A stretch of DNA of 64,000 bases from the NCBI GenBank assembly GCA_030745755.1, contig JASLOA010000052.1, forward strand, positions 31,418 to 95,417, read 5' to 3'. Numbering within the stretch: the stretch's first letter is position 1; each line of letters opens with the position of its first letter. A program made the position numbers and the translations under genes. Source of the stretch: Kiritimatiellia bacterium. Lineage in GTDB: Bacteria; Verrucomicrobiota; Kiritimatiellia; UBA8416; JABMPJ01. The notes under the pieces were generated by a model, which was not told the DNA's origin, searched no databases, and worked only from the letters and a program-made list of their open reading frames with translations. Of this stretch, positions 27,270 through 35,407 are shown piece after piece.

Positions 27270-28307
27270 ATGAGACGATGGTCCGTTGAGAAGGCGCAAG
27301 CATGGGGAGAGCGACAGCCCTGGTTCTTTGGTGCCAACTTCTGCCCGAGCACGGCAATTAACCAGCTTGAGATGTGGCAGAAGGAGACGTTTGATCCTGA
27401 AACGATAGAGCGTGAGCTCGGATTAGCCCAGGGCATCGGCATGAACATCATGCGCGTCTATCTTCACGACTTGCTTTGGGAGCATGACCGTGACGGCTTC
27501 ATAGAGCGTATCGAACAGTACCTGGCCATTGCCGACGCAAAGGGTATCCGAACGATGTTCGTCATTTTTGATGACTGCTGGAAGGGCGATTTCGCGCTCG
27601 GGCCGCAGCCTGAACCGGAGCCCTATACGCACAACTCCGGCTGGATACAGTCGCCCGGTCACCCAGTCGTCGAAGATCCAACCCAATGGCCGCGACTCGA
27701 GCGCTACGTGAAGGAGCTGTTGAACCACTTCAAGGAGGATCAGCGCATTGCGGTCTGGGATCTCTACAATGAGCCGGGGAATGGCGTTGACGGCGTTGCG
27801 AACCTGGGCACGCAACGTGCAGGCAAGAGCATTCCTTTGGTGAGAGAGACGTTTGCGTGGGCCCGGTCGATCGTGGGGATGACCCAGCCGCTGACCGTTG
27901 GGTTCTGGTGTCCTCAGGAGGATATGAACGAATGCGTTCTCGAGCTCAGTGACATCATCAGCTTTCATGGATATGATCAGATCGACAAGGCCTTGAGCGG
28001 TGACGGTACGCTCGCAGACAAAGTTGCCCGCGCCTGCGAGCAGGGCAGACCTGCGATCTGTACCGAGTACCTGGCGCGGGCCGTGGGGTCTACCTTTGAG
28101 AAGTCAGGACGCTATCTGAAGGATCACGGCGTTGGCGCTATCAATTGGGGGCTTGTTTCCGGCAAGAGTCAGACAATCTATCCCTGGGGCTGGACAAGGG
28201 AACAAGGCGAGCCGGAACTTTGCTTCCATGATGTTTTCAAGAAGGATGGCAGCCTGCTGCATCCCGAAGAGTTGGAAATTCTTAGAGAGCTTGGAGAGGT
28301 AATATGA
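27270..28307 (+). CDS. GH5-like clan-A glycoside hydrolase (annotated elsewhere as 1,4-beta-xylanase-like)
   Basis: 345 residues with AGGAAG upstream of the ATG. A (beta/alpha)8 barrel of GH clan A is indicated by NFCPSTAINQLEMWQ, GMNIMRVYLHDLLWE, the acid/base E168 in DLYNEPG and the nucleophile E266 in CTEYLAR. No signal peptide, so cytoplasmic. A retaining endo- or exo-beta-glycosidase acting on imported oligosaccharides is expected; the exact family and linkage cannot be read from sequence. Its TGA overlaps the next gene's ATG (ATGA). Confidence 0.85.
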   Translation: MRRWSVEKAQAWGERQPWFFGANFCPSTAINQLEMWQKETFDPETIERELGLAQGIGMNIMRVYLHDLLWEHDRDGFIERIEQYLAIADAKGIRTMFVIFDDCWKGDFALGPQPEPEPYTHNSGWIQSPGHPVVEDPTQWPRLERYVKELLNHFKEDQRIAVWDLYNEPGNGVDGVANLGTQRAGKSIPLVRETFAWARSIVGMTQPLTVGFWCPQEDMNECVLELSDIISFHGYDQIDKALSGDGTLADKVARACEQGRPAICTEYLARAVGSTFEKSGRYLKDHGVGAINWGLVSGKSQTIYPWGWTREQGEPELCFHDVFKKDGSLLHPEELEILRELGEVI

Positions 28308-29041
28308 AGACAGGAAATTCCAGTGCTGAAGAGTTCGCGGCGTACGAGAACATGGACTTGCCGTTGGCCTTGTCGGACGATGGGACTCGCGACTGGCATG
28401 AGAACTGGGTGCTGGACGGCCAACGCGCCGAGGTCCGAAATACACCGAAAGGTATGGTGTTTGCGGGCGGGCCCGTCGCTGGTGATCAAGCCTGCCACGC
28501 TGTGCTATGGACGCGTAAGTCGTTCTCCGGCCCGATGAAGGTCGAGTTCGACTTCACTCGCCTGGACTTCATTTTCTGGGGCGTGAACATCCTCTATTTC
28601 CATGCCCAGGGGGTTGGCGGTGAATTTGACGAGGATATTCACAAATGGGCGGACCGTCGCGAGATTCCGTTTATGGACACCTACTTCCGGAACATGAAAC
28701 TTCTGCATCTTTCATACTCCGCCTTTAATAATGAGGATGGCAACGATGATGATTACCTGCGCGTACGCCGCTATCCGGTCGCTGAGGGGCGGAGCATGGA
28801 CGATATCGAGGTGCCGCCTACGATTGAGGACACCGGCTTCTTTCAGGCAGGGATGCTTCATAATATATGCGCGGTGAAGACCGCAGATAAGCTTGCGCTT
28901 CGGATTAGGACGGAAGCCGGCAGCCTGCATCATGTCTGGGATACAACACAAGTAGCTCCGCCGCAGTCAGGGCCTTTGGGCATCCGCCATATGTGGACCA
29001 AATGTTCACGTTACGCGAATATGAAGATATTCAGTAATTAG
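28304..29041 (+). CDS. DUF1961 family protein
   Basis: 245 residues, translationally coupled (ATGA) to the GH5-like gene; GGAGAGG precedes the start. The pattern WTRKSFSGPMKVEFDFTRLDF...VNILYFHAQG..., RREIPFMDTYFRNMKLLHLSYSAFNN and a terminal FTLREYANMKIFSN-like strand are those of DUF1961, a concanavalin-like beta-sandwich found in glycan-degradation clusters. No signal peptide. Function in the family is uncharacterised to my knowledge; binding or lyase activity on glycans is plausible. The stop codon (TAG) falls inside a short repeat that begins in the last codons (29031 onward). Confidence 0.75.
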   Translation: MKTGNSSAEEFAAYENMDLPLALSDDGTRDWHENWVLDGQRAEVRNTPKGMVFAGGPVAGDQACHAVLWTRKSFSGPMKVEFDFTRLDFIFWGVNILYFHAQGVGGEFDEDIHKWADRREIPFMDTYFRNMKLLHLSYSAFNNEDGNDDDYLRVRRYPVAEGRSMDDIEVPPTIEDTGFFQAGMLHNICAVKTADKLALRIRTEAGSLHHVWDTTQVAPPQSGPLGIRHMWTKCSRYANMKIFSN

Positions 29042-29078
29042 TCATCAGTTGTCGGTGATTAGCAACCAGTTATCAGGT
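29031..29078. repeat. Tandem copies of a CAGTRATTAG-type unit at a gene 3' end
   Basis: Two approximate 22-base copies (TCAGTAATTAGTCATCAGTT and TCGGTGATTAGCAACCAGTT). The first supplies the stop codon of the DUF1961 gene. Related sequence occurs at 51855-51885, 52088-52112, 57991-58028 and 60482-60505. Confidence 0.65.
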
Positions 29079-29109
29079 GAGCTTGGGCGGTTGTTAGGAG
29101 AGGGATAGG

Positions 29110-30525
29110 ATGGCGATAGCACGAAAGAGAGACGCCGGGAAGACGGCGGAAGAAACGGGGCGGCTACAGCGATTCATCGAACAGGCCCGGTGCTATGACG
29201 CTCTGCCGCGGCGCGCGCACAAGCCGGACCTTCACTTCGCCCGTGTCCGCAACAAGCAACACAGAGATCTTTATCTGTGGATCATGGACGGCAAGCAGCG
29301 CGTTGGGCTTGTCAACATGGAGTTCGGCGAGATCGAGCTGTTCCATTTTCTGCCTCCGGAAGGCGGGCGGATCGTGCCGTACAAGATGCGGGAGATTTAC
29401 ACGTGGCTCACGCTGAAGGGGGCACGCATCTGCCTGGTTCCGCAGGGCGGCCGGGGGCTCCAGGACGGAGAGCTGGCTGGTCTGGCGAGCAGGGGCGAAA
29501 CGGTCACACTCTCCTACAGCGAGACACGGGATGGAGACATGCTGTTGAAGCAGGACGTTACACTGCGCTTCGATCCTCTACTCGGATATGTGTTGGACTG
29601 TGATTTCGATCTACGCATGGAGAAGCCCAGGAAGTTCGAGTATGCGAACCTGCTGGCCGGCGGACTTGCCGAGTGCCGCGACGACCGCAAGCGCTTCCAG
29701 AAGTGCGTGTGGACGCGGAAGGACGGCAAACTTTGCTACATGTATCAGAACCCCTTGTCGCTCATGCAGCGGTTCGCCCCCAGGTGGCGGGACATGCCTG
29801 CGGGTGGATTCGTCGGATGGGTTGCTGAGCCGGACATGAATCCATTTCTCGAGATGATCCAGTCGACCCCGACCACATTCGAGACCTGCGACGAATGGTA
29901 CGATCAGCACGTCTTCGGCAAAGCCCCAACCAGGAAGAGCGCGGATGGTTTCTACTACATCACGGCGACGTATCGGCTGCTGAGCCTTCCGTTTCCGGTC
30001 GCCAAGGAGCTGGAGGATGCCGCGCGCACCATGCTGCCGTTGGACGACTGGGACGGGAAGATAGGTTTTCTTCAGGGCGTGGTGAACGACTGCGAAACGC
30101 TGGTGCCGCCCGGGACGCTTTACAACGGGTGCCTGTGGACCAAGACCGCCCAGCTCGCCAGGCGAATGGGGCACTCCGGCAAGCAGTCTATACGGGTGAA
30201 GGGCGGCCAAACCGCGGAACCCATTCTTGGTGGGGCCCCGATCGGTCTGGAGAGAGGGAGGCGTTACCGTTTTGCAGCCTGGGTGCGTACCCGCGGTGCA
30301 ACCGGCAAGGGCGTGCGTCTACGCCTGGATGAAGTCGTCTGGAGTTGGAACGACTGTCGAGCTACGTATTTCTCGAAAGCCCTCAAGGGAAACAACGACT
30401 GGACTCGACTTGAAGTCGAGTTCGCGGTGAGGACCTTTGACCCTATCGCTAAACCAGGTCTTGTGGTTGAAGGCGAGGGCACGGCCTGGTTCGATGATAT
30501 TGAGCTGGTTGAGGTCGGGAAGTAG
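29110..30525 (+). CDS. Cytoplasmic protein of unknown family with C-terminal CBM4/9-like module (paralogue B)
   Basis: 471 residues starting just after AGGAGAGGGATAGG. It aligns along its whole length with the exported protein at 12328-13842 (by eye roughly half the residues identical). Shared blocks are LPRR-H, WIMDGKQRVG, LRFDPLLGYVLDCDF, YQNPLSLMQR, WYDQHV, LSLPFPVAKELEDAARTMLP and LYNGCLW. The N-terminus (MAIARKRDAGKTAEE) has no signal sequence, so this copy should stay in the cytoplasm. The C-terminal jelly roll ends in GTAWFDDIELVE. The conserved Asp/Glu/His/Tyr content (YDQH, DMNPFLEM) would fit an enzyme, but no catalytic site is known. Confidence 0.75.
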   Translation: MAIARKRDAGKTAEETGRLQRFIEQARCYDALPRRAHKPDLHFARVRNKQHRDLYLWIMDGKQRVGLVNMEFGEIELFHFLPPEGGRIVPYKMREIYTWLTLKGARICLVPQGGRGLQDGELAGLASRGETVTLSYSETRDGDMLLKQDVTLRFDPLLGYVLDCDFDLRMEKPRKFEYANLLAGGLAECRDDRKRFQKCVWTRKDGKLCYMYQNPLSLMQRFAPRWRDMPAGGFVGWVAEPDMNPFLEMIQSTPTTFETCDEWYDQHVFGKAPTRKSADGFYYITATYRLLSLPFPVAKELEDAARTMLPLDDWDGKIGFLQGVVNDCETLVPPGTLYNGCLWTKTAQLARRMGHSGKQSIRVKGGQTAEPILGGAPIGLERGRRYRFAAWVRTRGATGKGVRLRLDEVVWSWNDCRATYFSKALKGNNDWTRLEVEFAVRTFDPIAKPGLVVEGEGTAWFDDIELVEVGK

Positions 30526-30527
30526 AG

Positions 30528-31871
30528 ATGCTACAGATCAGATGGTGTCACGTTGCTGTGGTTGTGCTCTTGGCGGCTATTCTCGCCGCTGCCGTGCTTC
30601 TGCCTGTTCGTCAAGCGAGGATGAGGAGCCGGCAGGCGTTGCTGGTTTCGTCATTGCAGGAATCGGTTCTTCCCCATGTGCTGAGTGGGGACGAGGAACT
30701 TGCGGAACAGACTTACGCCAACTTTGAATTGCTTGCGAGTGATCCATCTGTGGCGCAGGAGATACGGGCGCAGGTGATAGCCGAGCAAATCAAGGCACCG
30801 GCCAGCGAAGGAGATGCGGCTGCGCAGTTCGCTATGGGCATCATTCTTGAGTGGGGCTTTGGCGAAGAGGGGGATCCGGAAGAATCCGTCGAGCGATACC
30901 GGAAGGCGGCTGAGCAGGGCTACGCGCCGGCCAAAGCCAGGATGGGGCATATGTATGCCATGGGTCTGGGGGTGCCGCAGGATGATGGCGAAGCCGTCGA
31001 ATGGTGCCGTCGGGCTGCGGATGATGGTTATGCCCCGGCGCAGTTCAATCTCGGCGTGCGCTATTCCGAGGCCCTGGGACTGCCGCTCGATGACGAGGAG
31101 GCCGTTCGATGGTTTCTTAGGGCGGCTGAGGCGGGATATGCCAGGGCCCAGCTGGTGCTGGCGGATCGCTACCAACGGGGCCTTGGGGTGACCGCTAATC
31201 CCGCGGAAGCGGTAACGTGGCTTCGAAAGGCGGCCGAGCAGGGATTGCCCGAAGCCCAGCTTCTCTTTGGCTGGCGCTGCGCTAACGGTGAAGGCGTTCC
31301 GCTGAACGAAGTCGAAGCCGCGCGATGGTTTCGTCGTGCCGCTGATCGGGGAGTCGCGGATGCCCAGGCCTGGATTGGTGCGATGTGTGCCGAAGGGCGG
31401 GGCGGCCCAAAGAATGAGGAAGCGGCTGCGCGATGGTTGCGCATGGCTGCAGAACAGGGCCATGTCGATGCACAGTGTCATCTTGGTATCCTGTATTCGG
31501 AAGGCCGTGGTGTGCGAATGAGTCTTGCAGAGGCCGCGGTATGGTATCGCAAGGCCGCTGAGCAGGGACACGCACAGGCTCAGTCCATCCTCGGAGCCAA
31601 GTATGCCGAGGGGGAAGGCGTGGACGAAGATGCCGTTGAGGCAGCGAAGTGGCTGCGGAAGGCTGGCGAACAGGGGGTGCCTGACGCTCAATGCAACCTC
31701 GGCTTTCTCTATGAGCAGGGCAGAGGGGTACCCAAGGACAACGCTGAAGCCGCACTATGGTATCGCAAAGCCGCCGACCAGGGCTATCAACCCGCCAAAG
31801 AAGCGCTCTCCAATCTGCTGGCGTCAGCGATGAGGAGTTCATCTTCGACAACTATGAGAGAGCACCTATGA
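30528..31871 (+). CDS. Membrane-anchored Sel1-repeat protein
   Basis: 447 residues. One N-terminal helix (VAVVVLLAAILAAAVLLPV) followed by a linker and nine consecutive 36-residue Sel1/TPR-like repeats (about residues 99-425, consensus AQ-xLG-xY-xGxGV-x-D-xxEAxxWxRKAAEQG). Sel1 repeats form alpha-solenoids that scaffold protein complexes. The final residues overlap the next gene: stop TGA 31869-31871 lies in ATGA with the GH115-like start. A structural or regulatory partner for the envelope machinery is plausible; nothing specific to glycans is visible. The repeats show high internal DNA similarity, so local duplications are likely. Confidence 0.88.
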   Translation: MLQIRWCHVAVVVLLAAILAAAVLLPVRQARMRSRQALLVSSLQESVLPHVLSGDEELAEQTYANFELLASDPSVAQEIRAQVIAEQIKAPASEGDAAAQFAMGIILEWGFGEEGDPEESVERYRKAAEQGYAPAKARMGHMYAMGLGVPQDDGEAVEWCRRAADDGYAPAQFNLGVRYSEALGLPLDDEEAVRWFLRAAEAGYARAQLVLADRYQRGLGVTANPAEAVTWLRKAAEQGLPEAQLLFGWRCANGEGVPLNEVEAARWFRRAADRGVADAQAWIGAMCAEGRGGPKNEEAAARWLRMAAEQGHVDAQCHLGILYSEGRGVRMSLAEAAVWYRKAAEQGHAQAQSILGAKYAEGEGVDEDAVEAAKWLRKAGEQGVPDAQCNLGFLYEQGRGVPKDNAEAALWYRKAADQGYQPAKEALSNLLASAMRSSSSTTMREHL

Positions 31872-33886
31872 GTTTCTGCGACCTCACAAATGAAACGACC
31901 ATCAATGACCGCAGCGAGAGCGTGGCTGTTGGATATGCGGCCAGTGCATTGCGACGGGACCTGAGGCGTAAGCTGGGGCTTGAATCAGAAACGAGTCGCC
32001 ATAGCGGAGCGCCGTGTATTGAACTGCGCCTCGACGAAGCGAACGATGCCTTTGATGCTCACACCATCGAGGTCAAGGCTGATGGCGTCACGATTATTGG
32101 CAGCGACGAGCTGGGGCTGATTCACGGGATTTACGCATTTAGTGAGCAGTGGCTTGAGGGCGACCCCTGTCAGTACTTCACCGAGATTGTGCCGTCGCTG
32201 ACAACGCAGGTTGAGATTCCCTGCAGGACGACAGAGTCAGAACCGTATACGTTCCGGCATCGCGGATTCTTCTTCAACGATGAGGATCTACTGGTTGGGT
32301 TCCAGATGGAGAAACCTGAGCATGGCTTCTCCATGGATCTGTGGCGGGAGCTGTTAGAGTTGGCGCTGCGCATGCAATGCACCTGCGTTATTCCCGGCAC
32401 CAATATCCTGCCGGATGAGCCACAGATCAAGCTGGCGTCCGACATGGGGCTGTACATTGCCCAGCATCACGCTGAACCGCTTGGGGCCACGCCGTTCTTC
32501 TGGCCGCGTGGTGTACCGTTCTCGTGGACGTCCGACCGTGAACAGATCCTTCGCTATTGGCGCAAAGGCATCGAACGTCAGGTCGGTAAGCGTGTGTTGT
32601 GGACCATCAACTTTCGGGGCCTCCTCGATCGCCCATTCTGGGTTGACGATCCGAATCTTAGCCCGGATGCGCCACTGGAGACGAAGGCGCGCATCATCAA
32701 CGAAGCGCTTGCCGCGCAGGTTGATCTAGTCCGCGAGATCAGGGGGGAGGAATCCCCGGAGATCTTTGGCTATCTCTGGGGCGAGCTGCACGAAATCTAT
32801 AATGCCGGTCTGCTGAACTTTCCTGAAGGCACGACGATCATTCACACGGACGACGGCGATGCCTGCATGCGGACGAACCTGGAAGAGCTGGTGGGCAAAT
32901 CGGCTGAACGTACGGGCGTTTACGAGCACATCTCCATGTTCAACGGTGCACAGTCCATGCGTGTGACAAGTTATGCACCACGCATCTTTGCCCGTGAGCT
33001 GAAGCGGGTGGTCGATCTGGGCATGACCGAGATCTGTATTCTGAATGTGGCCAACATACGCGAGAAGATCTTCAATCTGCGCCAGGTTGCCGGATATGTG
33101 AATCACTATGAAGCGATGGTGACAATCTGCGGGGATGACGGCGAGGGGTACTTTGATTGGTACGCCGCGCAGGTTCCCGGTGTGGTGCATCCCGAGGTGA
33201 CGGCGGCCTACCGCGCCTTGACGGAGATCCCTTTCCCGTTCGACGATGCCAATCCCGACAACACGGTTGGCGACAACTTCTACACGATGGTCGTCCGCTT
33301 CACCTTGCAGCAGATCTACAACCACGAGGATGCGGCTCCGGCGATCTTCCACATGGTGCCGGTAGACACTCTGCGTGAGGCGATGGACTGGGCCGAGTCG
33401 CGGTTTGGTGATTCTGAGCCGAAGTGGGCGATGGCCGCCGAACGGGCGCACGATGCCGCAAAACACCTGGTCGGCAACCGGCGGACATTCTTCGAGAACG
33501 AAGCGATTGCGCAACTGGACAAGGTTCTATCTCTTACGCGTATGGTGTTGGCCTTTTCGCGCTCTGTGACCCATTACCTTGACGGGCGCGGATACGATGC
33601 CTACCTGCAGGCCTACCAGGCTTTGCGGCATGTTGAGGAGGCTCTGGACGTCGAAAAGCGGATTGAAGTCGGCAAGTTCAAGGATTGGCATCGCAACGAT
33701 CTGAACTGTCGAACCTGGAAGTGTCGTGATTTTCTGACCACCTGGCATGCCATGCTGAATGATCTGCGGTGGCTGAATCTCGACGGCATGGCGGAAGGGC
33801 CGCAGCCCTGCTACGCATCTTACAAGTACAACCCGAATTTTCCCACGACATATCGGACGGATCTCTTTACAGAACCGGAGCGCTGA
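31868..33886 (+). CDS. GH115-like glycoside hydrolase (alpha-glucuronidase-like)
   Basis: ATG at 31868 overlaps the Sel1 gene by four bases; a longer reading from 31757 would be the antiparallel extension of the Sel1 repeats and is rejected. 672 residues. An N-terminal alpha-glucuronidase-type domain (IEVKADGVTIIGSDELGLIHGIYAFSE) precedes a barrel with RHRGFFFNDED, GYLWGELHEIYNAG and the TDDGDACMR segment, the GH115 pattern. GH115 enzymes remove (methyl)glucuronic acid from xylan or arabinogalactan. It is shorter than typical GH115 (about 800-1000), lacking the C-terminal accessory domain. No signal peptide. Remote family membership is inferred from motifs, so the substrate remains open. Confidence 0.75.
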   Translation: MSFCDLTNETTINDRSESVAVGYAASALRRDLRRKLGLESETSRHSGAPCIELRLDEANDAFDAHTIEVKADGVTIIGSDELGLIHGIYAFSEQWLEGDPCQYFTEIVPSLTTQVEIPCRTTESEPYTFRHRGFFFNDEDLLVGFQMEKPEHGFSMDLWRELLELALRMQCTCVIPGTNILPDEPQIKLASDMGLYIAQHHAEPLGATPFFWPRGVPFSWTSDREQILRYWRKGIERQVGKRVLWTINFRGLLDRPFWVDDPNLSPDAPLETKARIINEALAAQVDLVREIRGEESPEIFGYLWGELHEIYNAGLLNFPEGTTIIHTDDGDACMRTNLEELVGKSAERTGVYEHISMFNGAQSMRVTSYAPRIFARELKRVVDLGMTEICILNVANIREKIFNLRQVAGYVNHYEAMVTICGDDGEGYFDWYAAQVPGVVHPEVTAAYRALTEIPFPFDDANPDNTVGDNFYTMVVRFTLQQIYNHEDAAPAIFHMVPVDTLREAMDWAESRFGDSEPKWAMAAERAHDAAKHLVGNRRTFFENEAIAQLDKVLSLTRMVLAFSRSVTHYLDGRGYDAYLQAYQALRHVEEALDVEKRIEVGKFKDWHRNDLNCRTWKCRDFLTTWHAMLNDLRWLNLDGMAEGPQPCYASYKYNPNFPTTYRTDLFTEPER

Positions 33887-33899
33887 GAAGGAAGATGAG

Positions 33900-35372
33900 A
33901 TGAAAGTAACAGTTATTGGCGCGGGTAGTCTTACCTTTGCGCGTACCATCATGAGCGACATCCTGCGGGTGCCCGAGCTTCGCGATACCGAGTTCGCGCT
34001 GACCGACATCAACAAGCGGAACCTGGATATGGTGACGCGGCTCACGAAGCGGGATATCGAAGCCAATGAGGTCGCGGCAACGGTAACCAGCACGATGGAC
34101 CGTCGTGAAGCACTCAAAGATGCGGACTACGTCATCAACATGACCCGTATCGGCGGTCTCGAAGCCTTCAAGACGGATGTCGATATCCCGCTGACATACG
34201 GAGTGGATCAGTGTGTTGGTGATACGCTTTGCATCGGTGGCATCATGTATGGTCAGCGTAACATCGCAGCCATTCTTGAGTTCTGCGACGACATCAGAGA
34301 CGTGGCCAGCCCGGACGTCCTGCTTCTGAACTACGCGAATCCCAATGCCATGAACACATGGGCGGCTAACGTGTATGGTGGCGTCCCGACGGTCGGTTTG
34401 TGCCACGGCGTTCAGGGCGGGCATGAGCAGATCAAGAACGTGATTGAGCTTCTGATCAATGGGAAGAAGAAACCTGAGTCCAAGGGCTACAAGAAGCTCG
34501 AGCTGAAGGATGTCGACATCATTTGCGCAGGCATCAACCATCAGACCTGGTACACGCAGGTGCTCTACAACGGGGAGGACTGGACCGATCGGCTGCTGGC
34601 CGGCTTCGAAGCGCACCCGTATTACAGCAAGTCGGAGAAGGTCCGGATCGATGTGTTGCGTCGGTTTGGCTACTACAGCACGGAATCGAACGGGCACCTC
34701 TCGGAGTATCTCCCCTGGTATCGGAAGCGCACGAAGGAGATCAAGAAGTGGATCTCGATGGACAATTGGATCAACGGCGAAACGAGTGGGTATTTGCGCC
34801 ATTGCACTGAGAACCGCAATTGGTTCAAGACGGATTTCCCCAGGATGATGAAAGAGGAGCCGCCGGTTTTCACTCCGAACGAGGGGCGTAGCACGGAGCA
34901 CGGCAGTTACATCATTGAGGGGCTTGAGACCGGCAGAGTCTATCGCGGGCATTTCAACGTCATCAATGATGGCTGCATCACGAACCTTCCTGAAGATGCG
35001 ATTGTTGAGGTGCCCGGCTATGTGGACCGCAATGGGATCAGCATCCCGCAGGTGGGGGATTTGCCCCTGGGTTGCGCGGCCATATGCAACGCGTCCATTT
35101 CGGTCCAGCGTATGGCGGCTGAGGCCGCTGTGAGTGGGGACGTTGAGCTGCTGAAGCAGGCGGCGATGATGGATCCGTTGACCGGTGCGGTTTGCAACAC
35201 CGCCGAGATTTCGCAGATGGTGGACGCCATGCTGGTGGCTCAGTCCAAATGGCTACCGCAGTACAAGGCGGCGCTGCCAGCGGCGCGCAAGCGCCTGCGC
35301 ACCGAGAAGAATCTGGGCACCAGGAAGACGACGGGTGCCGCCCGAAAGCGTCCGGCCAAAGCGAAGAAGTAG
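33900..35372 (+). CDS. GH4 family NAD-dependent glycosidase (alpha-galactosidase/glucuronidase-like)
   Basis: 490 residues after GAAGGAAG. Rossmann N-terminus KVTVIGAGSLTF, nucleotide/substrate segment LLNYANPNAMNTW, and the metal ligands expected for GH4: C168 and H169 in CHGVQGG and H214 in AGINHQTWY. GH4 enzymes use NAD+ and a divalent metal in an oxidation-elimination mechanism and act on alpha or beta glycosides, often uronates or galactosides. No signal peptide, as expected for an NAD-dependent enzyme. Unusual: the last about 25 residues are Lys/Arg/Ala-rich (RKTTGAARKRPAKAKK), not part of the fold. Confidence 0.92.
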   Translation: MKVTVIGAGSLTFARTIMSDILRVPELRDTEFALTDINKRNLDMVTRLTKRDIEANEVAATVTSTMDRREALKDADYVINMTRIGGLEAFKTDVDIPLTYGVDQCVGDTLCIGGIMYGQRNIAAILEFCDDIRDVASPDVLLLNYANPNAMNTWAANVYGGVPTVGLCHGVQGGHEQIKNVIELLINGKKKPESKGYKKLELKDVDIICAGINHQTWYTQVLYNGEDWTDRLLAGFEAHPYYSKSEKVRIDVLRRFGYYSTESNGHLSEYLPWYRKRTKEIKKWISMDNWINGETSGYLRHCTENRNWFKTDFPRMMKEEPPVFTPNEGRSTEHGSYIIEGLETGRVYRGHFNVINDGCITNLPEDAIVEVPGYVDRNGISIPQVGDLPLGCAAICNASISVQRMAAEAAVSGDVELLKQAAMMDPLTGAVCNTAEISQMVDAMLVAQSKWLPQYKAALPAARKRLRTEKNLGTRKTTGAARKRPAKAKK

Positions 35373-35407
35373 CGCAGGCCAAGTGGCCCAGAAACAGGAA
35401 CATGTTG

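Noticed and set aside
31757..31867. Longer start for the GH115-like gene
   Set aside because: It would overlap the Sel1 repeats in another frame; the four-base ATGA overlap at 31868 is a normal coupled start.
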